A stretch of DNA of 64,000 nt from Annona cherimola (GCA_030490835.1 CM059973.1:54440008-54504007); one strand, 5' to 3'; shown: positions 1-11,882, numbered from the stretch's first letter. Numbers and translations: made by a program. The notes: generated from the sequence alone by a model not told the origin.

Positions 1-64
1 CATTTGACAATTTTTACTTTTCAAAAATTTTAATCAAAACTTTTATTCATTACCAAACACATCC
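1..64. mobile_element. Tourist-like MITE, right end only (cut by window start)
   Basis: The window opens inside a short AT-rich element that ends in CCAAACACATCC followed by TAA. The same end (CCAAACA..CCC) and internal wording recur in the complete copies at 4229-4497 and 19748-20008. The left part lies outside the window. Confidence 0.5.
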
Positions 65-96
65 TAAATTCAACATCTTTTGAGAATGAATATATC

Positions 97-498
97 GGAG
101 CGCAATCTCCTGCACCCGGGAGCAGGCAGCGTTGCCTGCTCCCGGGTGCACACACTTATTTTTTTATTTTTTATTTTTTATTTTTTTTATAAAAATGTTA
201 ATATAGGTGTATTTAATATGCGTATAAATTTTTACCATTTTTGAAGTATTTTACATATTTATTTTTGAAAATCAGTGGCATTTTAGGTAATTTTAAATTA
301 CAAAAATGTCACTGATTTTCAAAAATCAAAAATAAATATTTAAAAATCTCCAAAAATGGTAAAAATTGATACAGAGGTTAAATACATTTGGGCTAACAAG
401 TTTATGTGAAAATTTTCAAAAAAAAATTTAAAAAAATATGTGTATGCGCCCGGGAGCAGACAACGCTGCCTGCTCCCGGGTGCAGGAGATTGCGCTCC
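97..498. mobile_element. Foldback MITE with hairpin-bearing terminal inverted repeats
   Basis: The 402-bp element is flanked by a perfect 9-bp direct repeat GAATATATC (88-96 and 499-507), the duplication length typical of Mutator-like elements. Its terminal inverted repeats run about 65 bp, start GGAGCGCAATCTCCTGCACC, and differ at only a few positions. They are GC-rich in an otherwise AT-rich element. Each terminal repeat contains its own palindrome: at 111-150 two perfect 18-base arms (TGCACCCGGGAGCAGGCA and its complement) surround a four-base loop GCGT. The AT-rich interior is also an inverted repeat centred near 295, so the whole element can fold back. No coding potential. Confidence 0.85.
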
Positions 499-507
499 GA
501 ATATATC

Positions 508-1230
508 ACTATTAAAATAAGAAATACAAAAGATTCCAATATATGTAAATTTTTGGAATCACAAATAAATTAGAAAATTATAAAATAAAATTTATATGAA
601 ACGTATATTATTTATATAACACTACGCTATTTTTATTTAATTTAAATATAATCAGCGTAGGCCACAAAAATCCACTTGCCCAGATCATGTTCTGGTTTCT
701 TTATAACATTGTGCAATTTTAGATTTAATAAAAACTTATTTGTTGGATCAATTGTCGAAATAAAATTTATATGGAAACGCTATTATATGTTTTTAATGTA
801 CCTTAGTTGGATTTGCCAAATGGTAATAGTGGTGGGGCACAAAAACCTACCCACTAAATCATGTTTTCTACATGATGTCCAAATCAAATATCATGTTTTC
901 TATTTGATCAATTTATATGAAAAATATTTAGATGAAAATGTTAAAAAATATTATCATTAGCGAATTTAATTATTTAAGAATTATTAAATTAATTGGTTAA
1001 AAATAAAGAAAGTTGGATTGATGGACAAGTTGACCTAACCAATGGATCATGTTAAAATTACTTGGATTATTTGATTTTAAAATTGGGAATTTAATAGTAT
1101 GAATAATGAGGTTATAATAATGTAATCATGATTATTATGTTGAAATTCACTCAAAGAATTTATATAATTATTTCATGAATTTTGAACAAAAATGCTAGGG
1201 AATTTTATATGATTCAAATTCATAATAGTC
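508..1230. other. AT-rich non-coding stretch
   Basis: No gene or repeat boundary recognised. The open frame at 676-960 has no domain signature and its composition follows the background. Confidence 0.5.
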
Positions 1231-1741
1231 GAACTTGTGAAATTTATAGAATTTTTGCAAATATGCTTACAAAGTTTGACCAATATTGCATCTATATCCC
1301 TAAAACCTAAGGTTATCAAAATTACAAATATACACACATTGTTTGTATGATTTACAAGCATATTCCTTTGTTATGATGCCCTTAGATTTTTTTATAAATT
1401 GATAGTAATGTCCTTTAAGCCAAATATTATACTTGCAATTTTGCAAATATTGTAAGCATAGTTGTAAAATAATCTAAAATAATAATATGGTAAAAATATA
1501 TAAAATAATAAAATAAAAACTATATCCACAATAGTTAGAAACATTGCAAGTATATTACTTCACTTAAAGGATATTTTCATTATTTTATAAAAAAACTAAT
1601 GGTATTTTAACGGAAGGAACACGCTTACAAATTTGTGCAAACTTTGTGGACACATTTGCAATTTCGGTAAACTTAGAGACATTGATGCAATATTGGTTAA
1701 ACTTTATAACTATATTTGCAAAAATCTCAAACTTATAAGTA
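1231..1741. mobile_element. Foldback element, Mutator-type termini (non-autonomous)
   Basis: The left part (from about 1231) and the reverse complement of the right part (to about 1741) align over roughly 200 bp, including ATTTTTGCAAATAT and ACCAATATTGCATC on both arms. Sub-terminal words such as ACCGAAATTGCAAAT recur in the terminal repeats of the Mutator-like element at 35143-40566, which suggests a related non-autonomous derivative. I could not fix a target duplication, so the ends are approximate. There is no ORF of note. Confidence 0.55.
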
Positions 1742-2232
1742 GGGAAAAATTGATATCGAATTAATGAACATAAATATTAAAACAAATGACTGATTTTGGA
1801 GACATATTATTATTTTAGAGATAAGAAAAGTGAAGATATGTTAGAACTTAAGTTAGTGGATTAGAGTGAAGTGCAAAGTTAGTAGAACTCTACTTTTGAC
1901 TGATTTAAATATTTTGTATATTTTTTCAGGCATATATATTTTAGATGCCGACAATTTGTATTTTCATTAGAACGATTAAACTTGATTGGAAGAATAATTT
2001 ATTATTATGCCGAACTTAAAAACTTGATTTACAAACTAAGCATGTTGGCAATATATTTTTGACATATGCATGTAATGCATTATATGCAAGCACTATTATG
2101 AGCCATGGCTGAAGATATTGATTGAGAAATGTTATTTGTAATTACCAATGACAATCATTGACATGTTAGTGACTAAGGATAGATATATGATTTAACTATT
2201 GATGGTTGGCCATTATGATACTATAATATTAT

Positions 2233-2449
2233 GATATTATATTTAGAGTCATAGATATATCTGACTATTTGGTGTGATATTATATTTAGGGTCATGGATG
2301 TGTCCGGATGTTTATTTCGATATTATATTTAGAACTGTGGATGTGTCAAACTATTTATTTTAGTATTGTATTTGGAGTCATAGATGTGTTCGACTATTTA
2401 TTGTGATATTATATTTGGAGTCATGGATGTATCCGATAATTTATTGTTG
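2233..2449. repeat. Tandem repeat, 43-bp unit, about 5 copies
   Basis: Units start at 2233, 2276, 2319, 2362 and 2405 with exact 43-bp spacing. Each begins with a variant of GATATTATATTTAGAGTC followed by a GGATGTGTC-like stretch. The copies differ by a few substitutions, so the array is not brand new. An ORF running through it (2384-2596) is a by-product. Confidence 0.85.
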
Positions 2450-4189
2450 ATATTTGTTATGAAACTATTATGCAGAGAATGGTGCTTAAACATGAGTTTT
2501 ATGCCGAACCATGGGTATGGATGTGTAATGATCATAGCAGAATATCATATACATCTTCTTGTGATTTGGCTTGGTAAGGTGTTTACCCATGATTAGGAAG
2601 ATGAAAGACGATGTGAGATATCGAACCTCCCTATTGAAGTTAACTACTATGATGAGAAGATCATGTATATGGTGTATTATCAGAATGCTTGATCATGAGC
2701 ATATAGAAAATTGGGAGGAAAAGGGAAATGAGGGAGGGAGATTAGGAGACCAAGCTATATAAGAGGGACCGGGGGATGGAGGGATGGAGGAAGGGAGGAG
2801 ATGATGACGGTCACAACCCCAGAGACATGAAGGAAACCAACACCAACAATGTCAACCACGATAAGGCAACAGTAGCAACTAGGCACTGCGGCGACAACTG
2901 TGCATGACTGCAACAAAAGTGGAAAGAGGGAGGGAGAAAGGAAAAGGTAAAATAAGGTAGCAACCAATGAAGATGAGTCATGCGGGGCAATGGGAGGGAG
3001 GGATTGAGGAGTGAAAGTTGTGCGTGAGGAAGGGAATGAGGGAGGAAGAAGATGATGCACGGCATATGGTGCAGATTAGTCGCAAATAGAGAATGAGGTG
3101 TTGGACAAGAGGCGAAAAAGAAGAAGGCTCGTGCAACAACAACAAAAAGAAGAAAACCCTAGGGTTGTTAAACATACATATAATATTATATTATATAATA
3201 TAAGGAGGGTATGTCGAGTGGGGTTGACCAACACCCCCCACCCACCTAACTCAAGTCGATTTCAAAAATTGAGTCAAGTTGAAACCGATTTTGAAAACTC
3301 AAACTATGCAATCACCAACCCAACCATTATGTAAATCAATTTGAGTTAATCCAGGCTTGGGTTACGATCAACCCTATTTACACCCCTACTATTTACTAAG
3401 TTTGCTCATAATCATCCTATTTTTATCATGATTTTTATATCACAGACAATCAAGTAGAAACCAACATGAGGTTAGTGTACCAAATCAGGTTAAAACTTAA
3501 TAATTCTAGACTTAAAATTATTTATTTTGATTTTTAAGAGTGTATGTATTAAGGACTTGATGTATAGATATGTAAAATTTAATTTAATTTGGATATTATT
3601 ATCTTAGTTATATGATATTTCATTCAAATTGTATGTTTCATTGCACTTATGTACATTCTCTCCATTATCATCAATCCTACAGTAGCAACTACTGACTGAG
3701 GCATTGACTTGGTCAACAAGACATTATAAAAACATACTAAACCCTATGCATCTCTCATGGACAAGCACTAGGGGGTGGTTCTTGTCAAATTCATCCATTC
3801 AACTCTATCTTAGCGATTTGTTAGAGGAGGAGATATAAAAAAGAGAGTTATGCACAATCATAGGTCTGTCTTTCGAAACCTGCAATCATTAATCTAAATT
3901 ATATAAATCACATGAAAATTAACAACTATATAGATGATGGTGTAGAATAATGGTAAGTCAAATTGAATCCATAGTAAAGTAATGAAAGTTTAAATTATTT
4001 AAGAAAAATTAATTAAACTAAATATTCAAAAGAAAATAATAAACTCAAAAATTAAAATGTACTAAAAATAGTTGAAAGCAAAATCTAACTTGAACTAAAA
4101 ATTTAAATGGCCTACAACAAAGAAAAATTTCCTATTGGAATTCCTATAAGATTGCTAAAAAACACTAGAGATCTCCCTCTCCACTTCTC
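2450..4189. other. Non-coding, with a purine-rich patch
   Basis: No supportable gene. 2700-3140 is rich in GGGAGG/GAGGAAG on the + strand, which opens proline/serine-rich minus-strand frames (2755-3060, 2811-3065) of low complexity. A stretch near 3900-4140 weakly resembles the start of the insertion at 55125-57941. Confidence 0.45.
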
Positions 4190-4815
4190 GTTTATATATA
4201 TAGCTGCACCGGAACAGCGGTACATTTAGGGTGTGTTTGAGAATGGGTAAAATTTTTGATGAAAAGTTTTGAAGAGTAAAAGTTGTCAAATGATGTAATA
4301 TGATAGGGGTAATGATGAGTAGTAAAGATGATAAAGTTAAAATAGATAGGTTAGTTGTGTAGAAATGATTAAAAAGTAGGGTAGTTGTATAGAAAAATGT
4401 GAAAAAATAATTAAAAAATATGATAGTTATGGAGAGTGAAAAGTTTTAAATTGAAAAGTTTTAACTTGACATTTTTTAATCATTGCCAAACATACCCTTA
4501 ATCAAAAGTGGACCCCACACGTATTAGAATGTAATGAAACTTTATACAATTATTTATCCATATATAAATTTTATAGTAAATGGTTTACATGTTGAAAAAA
4601 CCACTTTAAAGTTGTTATTTACATCAAATTATTTTATTACGTTGAATTTGTACCATTTTCAGATTGGGCCCATATACATATCTGATTGGAATAAAAATTA
4701 GTATGGTAATAGAATGTATTATTTTAAATACAATGGGTGGAGTAGATTATGATTTGATGATCATGTGGGGCCCATTTCAGCGATGTTGTACATGAATATT
4801 TCTGTATATATATAT
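4190..4815 (+). mobile_element. Foldback MITE family X, copy A, split by a Tourist-like MITE
   Basis: This is an AT-rich element bounded by TATATATA runs. One end reads AACAGCGGTACATTT and the other CAGCGATGTTGTACATG, with GGACCC/GGGCCC sub-terminal. The interior (TTAGAATGTAATGAAACTTT ... AAATACAATGGGTGGAGTAG) recurs in copies B-D up to 7015. A Tourist-like element (4229-4497) sits inside its left end. Confidence 0.5.
4229..4497. mobile_element. Tourist-like (PIF/Harbinger-type) MITE, complete
   Basis: The 269-bp element starts GGGTGTGTTTG and ends CAAACATACCC, imperfect terminal inverted repeats. It is flanked by TTA at 4226-4228 and 4498-4500, the three-base duplication expected of PIF/Harbinger elements. 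At least ten relatives are scattered in the window. It lies inside foldback copy A, so it is the younger insertion. Confidence 0.75.
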
Positions 4816-5039
4816 AATTATAACCATCTCAATTTCTCATACTCGAATTAAAGACTTCAGTTGAGAACTAATGTATTTGGTGCTTTTCAACCTTTCCCTT
4901 TTATAAGGGTGCACAACTGTAGAAAGTAGAGAGAGATGGATTGTCATAAAAAATTAGGTTATACATATGACTATATATTTTGAATGGAGTAGATCTATTG
5001 GTGCATCTGCTGGAGCGACCGAAAACAATTTCGATAACT

Positions 5040-5580
5040 TTGCCTCCACGTCTTATGTATTAGTTTAATCCTAATCCTAACATATTTAAAATATTTTAAC
5101 TCTAATCTGTTAATTAACTCATTTTAAAAACTTCAACCCAAACTCATTTACGATATCCTTAATAAATGGGTTGGCAGGTTACTAACGAGTTGTATAGCAA
5201 ACTACCTGAAGATCTAGACTCTTACGGATGATGATCTTGCAAGAAGAGGCAAAAGAGTATTTTTAGCACCGGAAAATGGAAATAGAACAGTAATGAAAAA
5301 ATAGAATTTGGACAACAATGGAAAAATGAAAATTGGATGGCAAGAGGAAGACTTAACATGAGAAAAATAACCAAGTGGTTTACATCTATGTATAACCTTA
5401 ATGGATTAAACAGGTTTGCGGGTTATAAAATCTCAACCGTAATTCGTTTATTTAATTAAGGAGTTAAACGAGTTGGTGAATCATAACTTATTTATCTAAA
5501 AATCTCAACCAAAATCCATTTATAAACAGGTTAGACGAGCGGGTTGATAAGTTGACCATGATCATTAACACCCCTAAATT
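5040..5580. repeat. Degenerate hAT-like non-autonomous repeat
   Basis: The right part (about 5400-5577) shares wording with 42290-42468, including AAAATCTCAACC, TTTATAAACAGGTT and a terminal ATTAACACCCCTAA. The left part (5060-5150) resembles 41800-41900. The same order of blocks in two places supports a dispersed repeat. Superfamily assignment rests only on the AGGGGTGTTAAT-type end and is tentative. Confidence 0.4.
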
Positions 5581-5799
5581 ATCAATTAAAAAATATGTTG
5601 ATAAGTTGCACATGCTCTGCTAATCGTGGCTGATCATGGCCATTGATTAAAGATGGCTGCTTGGTTTGTCTGGTTGAAATAATGGACGATGATGATTGTA
5701 GGTCCGCCGATTTCAACAGAAAAAAGGGCGGCTAATTGGTTACCATGTTTTGCTGCCGTTATTAATAATGGGTGCAGCACAGTATCACCGATAGGATGG

Positions 5800-5802
5800 A
5801 AG

Positions 5803-5835
<33 letters not shown>

Positions 5836-6225
5836 AAATATTTATGTGCAAGTTCACTACACAACAATTATAATGCAGTTACCTCAAAATTGGTCTCACA
5901 TGATCATAAAATTATAATCTACTCCACCCTTTGTATTTAGACTTATGTATTCTATTACCATGTCAAGTTTCATCCCAATTGGATACGTGTATAGACCCCA
6001 TCTGAAAATAGTACAAATTCAACATAATAAAATAGTTTGATGTAAATAACAACTTTCAAGTTGCTTTTTCAACATGTAAACTATTTGATATAAAATTTAT
6101 ATGTGAATAAATGATTGTATAAAGTATCAATATATTTAAGTACATGTGGGACCCATTTTGAGTCAAATGCATCGTTAATTATAGCGCAACTTCATTGCAC
6201 GGGAAAGGTATATAAGATATTTTCA
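5800..6225 (-). mobile_element. Foldback MITE family X, copy B (inverted)
   Basis: It begins at an AT dinucleotide run (about 5803-5833). From about 5895 it reads as the reverse complement of copy A: AATCTACTCCACCCTTTG ... CAACATGTAAACTATTTGAT ... TGGGACCCATTTTGAG. The two overlapping ORFs here (5634-5867, 5689-5940) translate the AT run and are not genes. Confidence 0.5.
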
Positions 6226-6226
6226 G

Positions 6227-6633
6227 GTACAGTGGCGTCAAAATGGGCCCATATGACGATAAAACTATAATCTACTCCACTCATTTTATTTAGAATAATA
6301 TATTCTATTATCATATCAGTTTTCGTCCCAATTTGATATGTGTGTGAACCTCATCTGAAAATGGTACAAATTCAACGGAATAAAATAGTTTGATAAAAAT
6401 AAAACTTTAAAGTGATTTTGGTTTTTTAACATGTAGCTACATCAGAACAGCGGTACATTTGCCCATTTTTAGGTCTTGCATATATTAGAATGCAATGAAA
6501 CTTTATACAATCATTTATCTATATATAAATTTTATAGCAAATAGTTTATATATTAAAAAAATCATTTTTATATGTGAAGTTGATTATAATTTTATCATCA
6601 TGTGAAGCCCATTTTAACAACACTACACCTGAA
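6227..6633. mobile_element. Foldback MITE family X, copy C
   Basis: The left end (CAGGTACAGTGGCGTCAAAA, then TGGGCCCATATGACGATAAAA) is the inverted counterpart of the right end (TCATCATGTGAAGCCCATTT, then TAACAACACTACACCTG). The interior carries the family's AACAGCGGTACATTT block in the middle. Non-coding. Confidence 0.55.
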
Positions 6634-6654
6634 TATCCCTCATATATATATATA

Positions 6655-7015
6655 TCGAGATCCAACCATGTGCAAACGGTGCAATCCGCTGTAAAATGAG
6701 TCTCACGCATATTAGAATATGATAAAACTTTACACGATCATTTATCCATGTTAAAATCATACTTTAGATGGTTTAGTCGTTAAAAATATAATTTTAAATT
6801 TGATATTTACGTTAAATTAGTTTATTACGTTGATTTTACACTATTTTAATATGCGGACCATCCACATGCTGGATTTGAATGAAAATTGATATGCTAATAA
6901 AATAAACAATTTTAAATACAATGAGTATGATAGATTTTTCATTAATGATCAAGTGAGGCTCGCACTACATGCAATTGCATCTGCACTAGAACATTTTCCA
7001 TATATATATATACAC
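6655..7015. mobile_element. Foldback MITE family X, copy D
   Basis: It starts next to a TATATATA run and carries the family interior (CATATTAGAATATGATAAAA ... AAATACAATGAGTATGATAG). It ends near a second TATATATA/CACACA run at 7000-7020. It is more diverged than copies A and C. Confidence 0.45.
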
Positions 7016-7696
7016 ACACACTTTTTTTCTGAGGTAAAGCCACGGAATTTCTACTGCTGAATCTAGTCGGCAACGACTGATGATGGCGGTCATGATGAAT
7101 GGCTGAAATTTTGCTCCTACAATTTGAGGCCATTTTCCAGATCTGAAGAGGAATTCACAGCGTCCCTTTGCTTGAAGTTTGATGGCTAGTGTAAATTCTT
7201 GTGGAAACGCAAGTGTAGTCTGCCCTTTAATCTTGAGCTGTCAGATTGGGCACAGTAGATTGCTGAGATTAATGGGGTTATGATGCAGGCACTTTTGGAT
7301 TTTTCATGTAAACCCACCGATTGGTCGGTACATGCTATTTCAGCTGCTGCTTCATTTAGTTGGTGCTTCCGAAGGATGGAGACATGGGTACGAGCTAATG
7401 AAATCCGTTGATTGAGAAGGAGGTGACGACCTAATTTACAGCACTGCCTTCAAACTGGGAGACGGCCACGGTCATGGCTGCCGTGAACTTCCGATTTGGG
7501 GAAGATGAGCACTTCATCTCGGTGCTTGCTAGTGTACTGAATTGTGTGTGTGCAGCCAGACCTTTGCAATTTTTAACAAGCAATTTAATTTGGAAATAAT
7601 ACCCAAAAGAACTCCTCTAAATCATTTAAATAAAATATTTTATATAAATTATAATTATAAAAAAAATTACGTGTTATACATAAAACCCTTTTATCA
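7016..7696. other. Unassigned, relatively GC-rich non-coding stretch
   Basis: Base composition is higher in G than the flanks and the text resembles the G-rich part of the insertion at 55800-57400 in style, but I cannot align it. No ORF with a recognisable domain. Confidence 0.35.
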
Positions 7697-7970
7697 AGGG
7701 TGTGTTTGAGAAGTTATAAAACTTTTGGATGGAAAATTTTTTGTATAAAAATTGTTAAATTGAAAAAAATAATGTAATATGGTAAGAGTAGTGATGAGAA
7801 ATAAAAAAATAAAGTTAAAATAGATAGTTAATTATATGAGTAGTTATGTAAAAATGATTGAAAAATATAATAGTTATATTGGAGGATGTGAATAAATAAT
7901 TTAAAAAAAGGATAGATATGTAGAGTGAAAAGTTTTACCTTGACATTTTTTATTATTTTTAAAACACATA
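7697..7970. mobile_element. Tourist-like MITE
   Basis: It starts GGGTGTGTTTGAGAAG. The family interior follows (ATAAAACTTTT, AATGTAATATGGTAAGAGTA, AAAGTTAAAATAGATAG), and it ends AAAACACATA. The right end has lost its match to CCAAACA. Confidence 0.6.
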
Positions 7971-8795
7971 ATTTTCATAATTTAAGGTGTGAGAACGTTG
8001 TGAGTCTGTGTGTAAAATATGCAACTTATCACACTCTCCAACTTAAACATCACTAGTCCCTTGGCAATACAATAATAAAAATATTTTTCAGCTCTTTTTC
8101 TCTTCATTTTTTCCTTGTTTTCTTTTCATTTTTGAACATTTTTCTTTTTCATTATTTCTTTTTTCAACTTTTTCACTTTCTCATTTTCTCTTTTTTTTAC
8201 CAAAATAAACAAAAACAAAAAAAATTTCCTCACCCATCAACTTAAAGGATATTGTCCTCAATGATGTATATGAAATAAAACAAATAACAAGGGAAAACCT
8301 AGCATAAAGGTGAAGAAAATATTAAATTATCTTCCAACAAGTGTTGAGTTTACCTTTTTAGTTAAACATAGTGTAACTCTTCATCACTTCAGATCAATTA
8401 ATCTAAGTTTGTCAATAATCCTATCCTTAAAACTTCCCTCGATGTATGGTTCTATAGTATGTGTGGACTAATGATCGATGTCTAGATAGTGGACTTGCCT
8501 ATAAAAAATAAGGGAGGAGTCTGTGTAGTGATTGAGGCACATGCACAAGTGTTTATTAATGCATATAAGGTTGTTACACATTTTGTTATGCAACATCCAA
8601 ACTAGTAAAATATAATAGAATCGTACTTGAAGCCTTGAGTGCGTAACCTCGTAATAGAGGAGACTAAAAAGCATTTTAATTTAGTGCTCACATCAGACAA
8701 GGTGCATAACGGGATGAAATGCATTCATGGCATAAACGGGTTGTACTATGGGCTCATATAAAAAATTAGGGATAAACCAAATTGAAGAGGGAAAT
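7971..8795. other. Unassigned, pyrimidine-rich then AT-rich
   Basis: 8090-8210 is strongly T/C-rich (TTTTTC runs). 8220-8760 has no gene. The minus frame at 8468-8674 has no recognisable domain. Confidence 0.4.
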
Positions 8796-10003
8796 TGTTG
8801 GTCTCAAATAGGAGAAGATGAGTGAATTGGGTTATTTAAAATTTCTTTGCTAATTAAAACTTAACCCCTGGGAGATTAATTCTCTCTAAATGAACTTATG
8901 GAGCTAAGATAAGAGAGCAAGAAAGTCAAAGCAAAAAAACAAGGAAATAGAAAAAGTTGTAATAGTTCGGGTACCAGTCATACTCAACTCTTCTAAGTAC
9001 ACACCTCTTGTATGTTGGATTCAATTAAAACTTCAATAAGCATAACTTAGAGCTTCAGCTCTCTTATAGATTATAACTTTAAGGAGCCTTTATAGCAACT
9101 TAGAAGTAGTTGGTGAGTACAACACAACCAACCCTACTTGTTCCTTACCTTAGCCTTGGTCTCTAATACCGAGCCGAGTATACAAATACAATAGAGAACT
9201 TAAAATAAAAATAACTACATGTTACAAATCTATTCGAAACTTTATAGAACAAAAGCAAGCTCTTGAAGTTGAAAAAAGTATGCGAACTTGAGGCTTCTTG
9301 TTGAACACTTGAGAGCCTTACTTGAAAACTATACAAAGGAGCTTTGAATGCTTGAGAATGGGAAGGTGAGAACATAATGAATTCTCTAACGAACCCAGTT
9401 AACTTCACTTGATGTCTCTTAAATAACTTTAAAAAAATTTCTAATGTTTGGTAGTAGTTGGCACATTCTAACCTTTATGACGAAAATAACTAGAATTGAT
9501 TTAGTTTGCAACTTCACCTAAATCATAGTTGAAGTTGACTACCGTATTAACTTCATGCGTCACATACTTTCAGGGAATTTTCCTTCAAGGCTGGGTCTTC
9601 AACTTCCATGTAGAGTCAACAATCTTTTACATTTTAGCTTTCAAGTCTCATAGTTTGGTTGATTTCAACTTGAACTTCACTCAAGTCACGTAAAAAGTTA
9701 ACTTGGGGATCTACTTCATTCCTCATCTTTGAGATAGATTCTTTAAATCTTCATTTGCTCTTCTAAGTTGCAGATTCAGAGTCGACTTCGAGTTCGACTT
9801 CACTCAAGTCATATGTGAATTTGATTTAGAATACAACTTAAAATGACACTTTGGAGTCCGAGGATTTTTAGGCCGCCTAATGGTCTTCAAGTCGCAACTG
9901 GAGCACCCAATTCGCTACTTCAATTGTGAAACTCTCCCTTGAAACTTTCGGCCTTCCAAAATGTACTTAAAGTCAGTATTAGAGTTTTGACTTAGGTTGC
10001 AAC

Positions 10004-11882
10004 TGTTGGTCCCGAGTTGATGGCTAAACCCAAGAGGGGAGGGGTGAATTGGGTTCTTTAAAAAATTCTTTGGTAAATTAAAATTTTAACCCCTTTAAAG
10101 ATTAATCCCCTTTTTAAAACGAATAGAGAGCAATTTTGATAAAGCAGTAAAAAGAAGCAGAAGACAAGATTTATAGTGGTTCGGGCAAACCTTCCCTACT
10201 CCACTCTTCCAAGCTCACACTCCGTTGTGACTTGGGTTCCACTATGTATTCCTCGAATACACTTAGAGTCTCCGCTCTCTTCTAGATTCTAGCTCTAGGG
10301 GGCATATACAACTTAGAGCCTATGCTCTCTTCTAGATTCCAGCTCTAGGGGCATAAACAATTTAGAGCCTATGCTCTCTTCTAGATTCCAGCTCTAGGGG
10401 GCATAAGCAACTTACTGCACAAGTAGGTGATGAGTCTCACTCCAATCACACACTACTTTGCATACACTTGATCTTAGCTACTCAAGCTAAATCAATGTTA
10501 ATACAACAAGACTTTGAAATAAGGAAAACTACACTTTACAGAGATGTGTAGACAGGTTGAGCTCGAGGAAGAAGTTAGAAGCAGCTTGGATGAGTATCGA
10601 TGAAGCAGCTTGCACTCTTGAAGCTCTTTCTTCCTTTGAAAGTATATGGACCACTCAAAAATGGAGAAAATCAAATGGGAAACCTTTCTTGCACTTATTT
10701 TCTCTCTTTGGACTTTGTGATGTGTATGTGAGTGTCTTGTATATCTCTTCACGTTTATTTGTGGGTCCTTTTATAGAATGAGGAAAATATAAACGTTGTA
10801 GAGGTGGTTGACGCTCAATAAATGAACTCCAACGTTAAAAAATTCGACCGTTATTTTCCAAGTCGAAGATGGAGTCGACTTGGCATGCGACTTGGCTTCC
10901 CAAGTCGCATCTGGAGTTGACTTCGTCTGCGACTCCAGTTCTTCAGATTCCCAAGTCTGAGTCTTCGTCGACTTGGCTTTAGACTTCGACTCAAGTCGAT
11001 CCTGAAGTCGACTTGACTTGCGACTTGGCTCGGTTTTTGCTGAAAATGCTTTGATCTTCATTTGATCTGCTTCTATCATGCTTGGCTTTCTTCCTTTGAA
11101 TCATTTTCATTCTGAATGATTCCTCATACTTGTAGATCTTGTTAATCTTGAAGTCCTTGTGTTTGGTTTATCTTTGATAGGCTTAAACCTCATGAATCTT
11201 TGGAGAGTTTGATTCTTGTAGGACAAATTCATGTACCTTGCTTTGCTTTGGAGTAATTTGATCTTTAGGACTTGATAGACTTGATTTGATCTTGAACATA
11301 TATTCTTACTTTGAACTTGAGTGAAACTTAAGTTATCTTTGAGAATAGTCTTTGCTCCTTGATTTGGATCTTGATAAAGTTCAAGTGGTTTCTGGGAAAG
11401 AGCTTGGAACTGCATTTTTAAAGTTTGAACTTCTCAAGTCGAGGATGGAGTCGACCTTGTCTGTGACTTCACCCAAGTCGCATCTGGAGTCGACTTGGCC
11501 TGCGACTTGGGCAGCTTTGTGTCTCAAAATCAGGCCTGGACAGTTTTTCTCGACTGAAGTCGATAGTGAGGTCGACTTCGTTTGCGACTTGGCTTCCCAA
11601 GTCGCAAGTGGAGTCGACTTAGCCTGCGACTTCACCTGTTATTCTTCCAGTTTTGATTTTGCCTTTGAAGTTCTGTTTCAAGTTGATAATGGAGTCGACT
11701 TTGGGATTAACTTCGCCTTAAGTCGAAGTTCAAGTCGACTTAGGGATCGACTTGACTATTTCAATTCCTTAAAACATTTGGCAAACTTATTAGTATACTT
11801 GATATACTCAAATTAGTCTTTGTTACTCATCAAAACTCATGCTTTGGAAAATTTTATTTTGTTTTGAACATTGTTTCCAACA
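10004..11882 (-). mobile_element. Solo LTR, Ty1/copia-type, 1879 bp
   Basis: It begins TGTTGGTCCCGAGTT and ends TTGTTTCCAACA, giving TG...CA ends with TGTTGG/CCAACA inverted. It is flanked by a perfect 5-bp duplication GCAAC (9999-10003 and 11883-11887). Related to the 3' LTR of the copia element at 58340-60017 and, in opposite orientation, to 44638-46299. By comparison with those copies it lies on the minus strand: U5 at 10004 to about 10760, a TATA-like block near 10769-10777 (TTTTATAG read on +), and U3 with nine GTCGAC-centred dyad units at about 10860-11760. There is no internal region, so it is a recombination product. Open frames in it (for example 11352-11816) arise from the stop-poor repeat. 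Confidence 0.85.
10860..11760 (-). repeat. U3 array of GTCGAC-centred dyad motifs (solo LTR)
   Basis: I count nine GTCGAC sites. The clearest unit, at about 11475-11512, reads AAGTCGCA, 5 bases, AGTCGACTT, 4 bases, TGCGACTT: an inverted repeat around the palindrome AAGTCGACTT. Units are irregularly spaced and separated by non-repeat text. Position in the LTR places the array upstream of the TATA-like box. Confidence 0.75.

Noticed and set aside
2755..3175. Proline/serine-rich minus-strand frames
   Set aside because: Translation of a purine-rich patch on +; three overlapping frames are open together, with no domain.
5634..5940. Two overlapping ORFs containing YIYIYIYI
   Set aside because: They cross an AT dinucleotide repeat in a MITE.
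11352..11816. 154-residue open frame, with others at 10771-11079, 11107-11415 and 11381-11635
   Set aside because: All lie in the LTR and translate the GTCGAC dyad repeat, which has few stop codons in any frame; the 'protein' is repeats of VDLACDF or ESTWPAT. No start context or domain.
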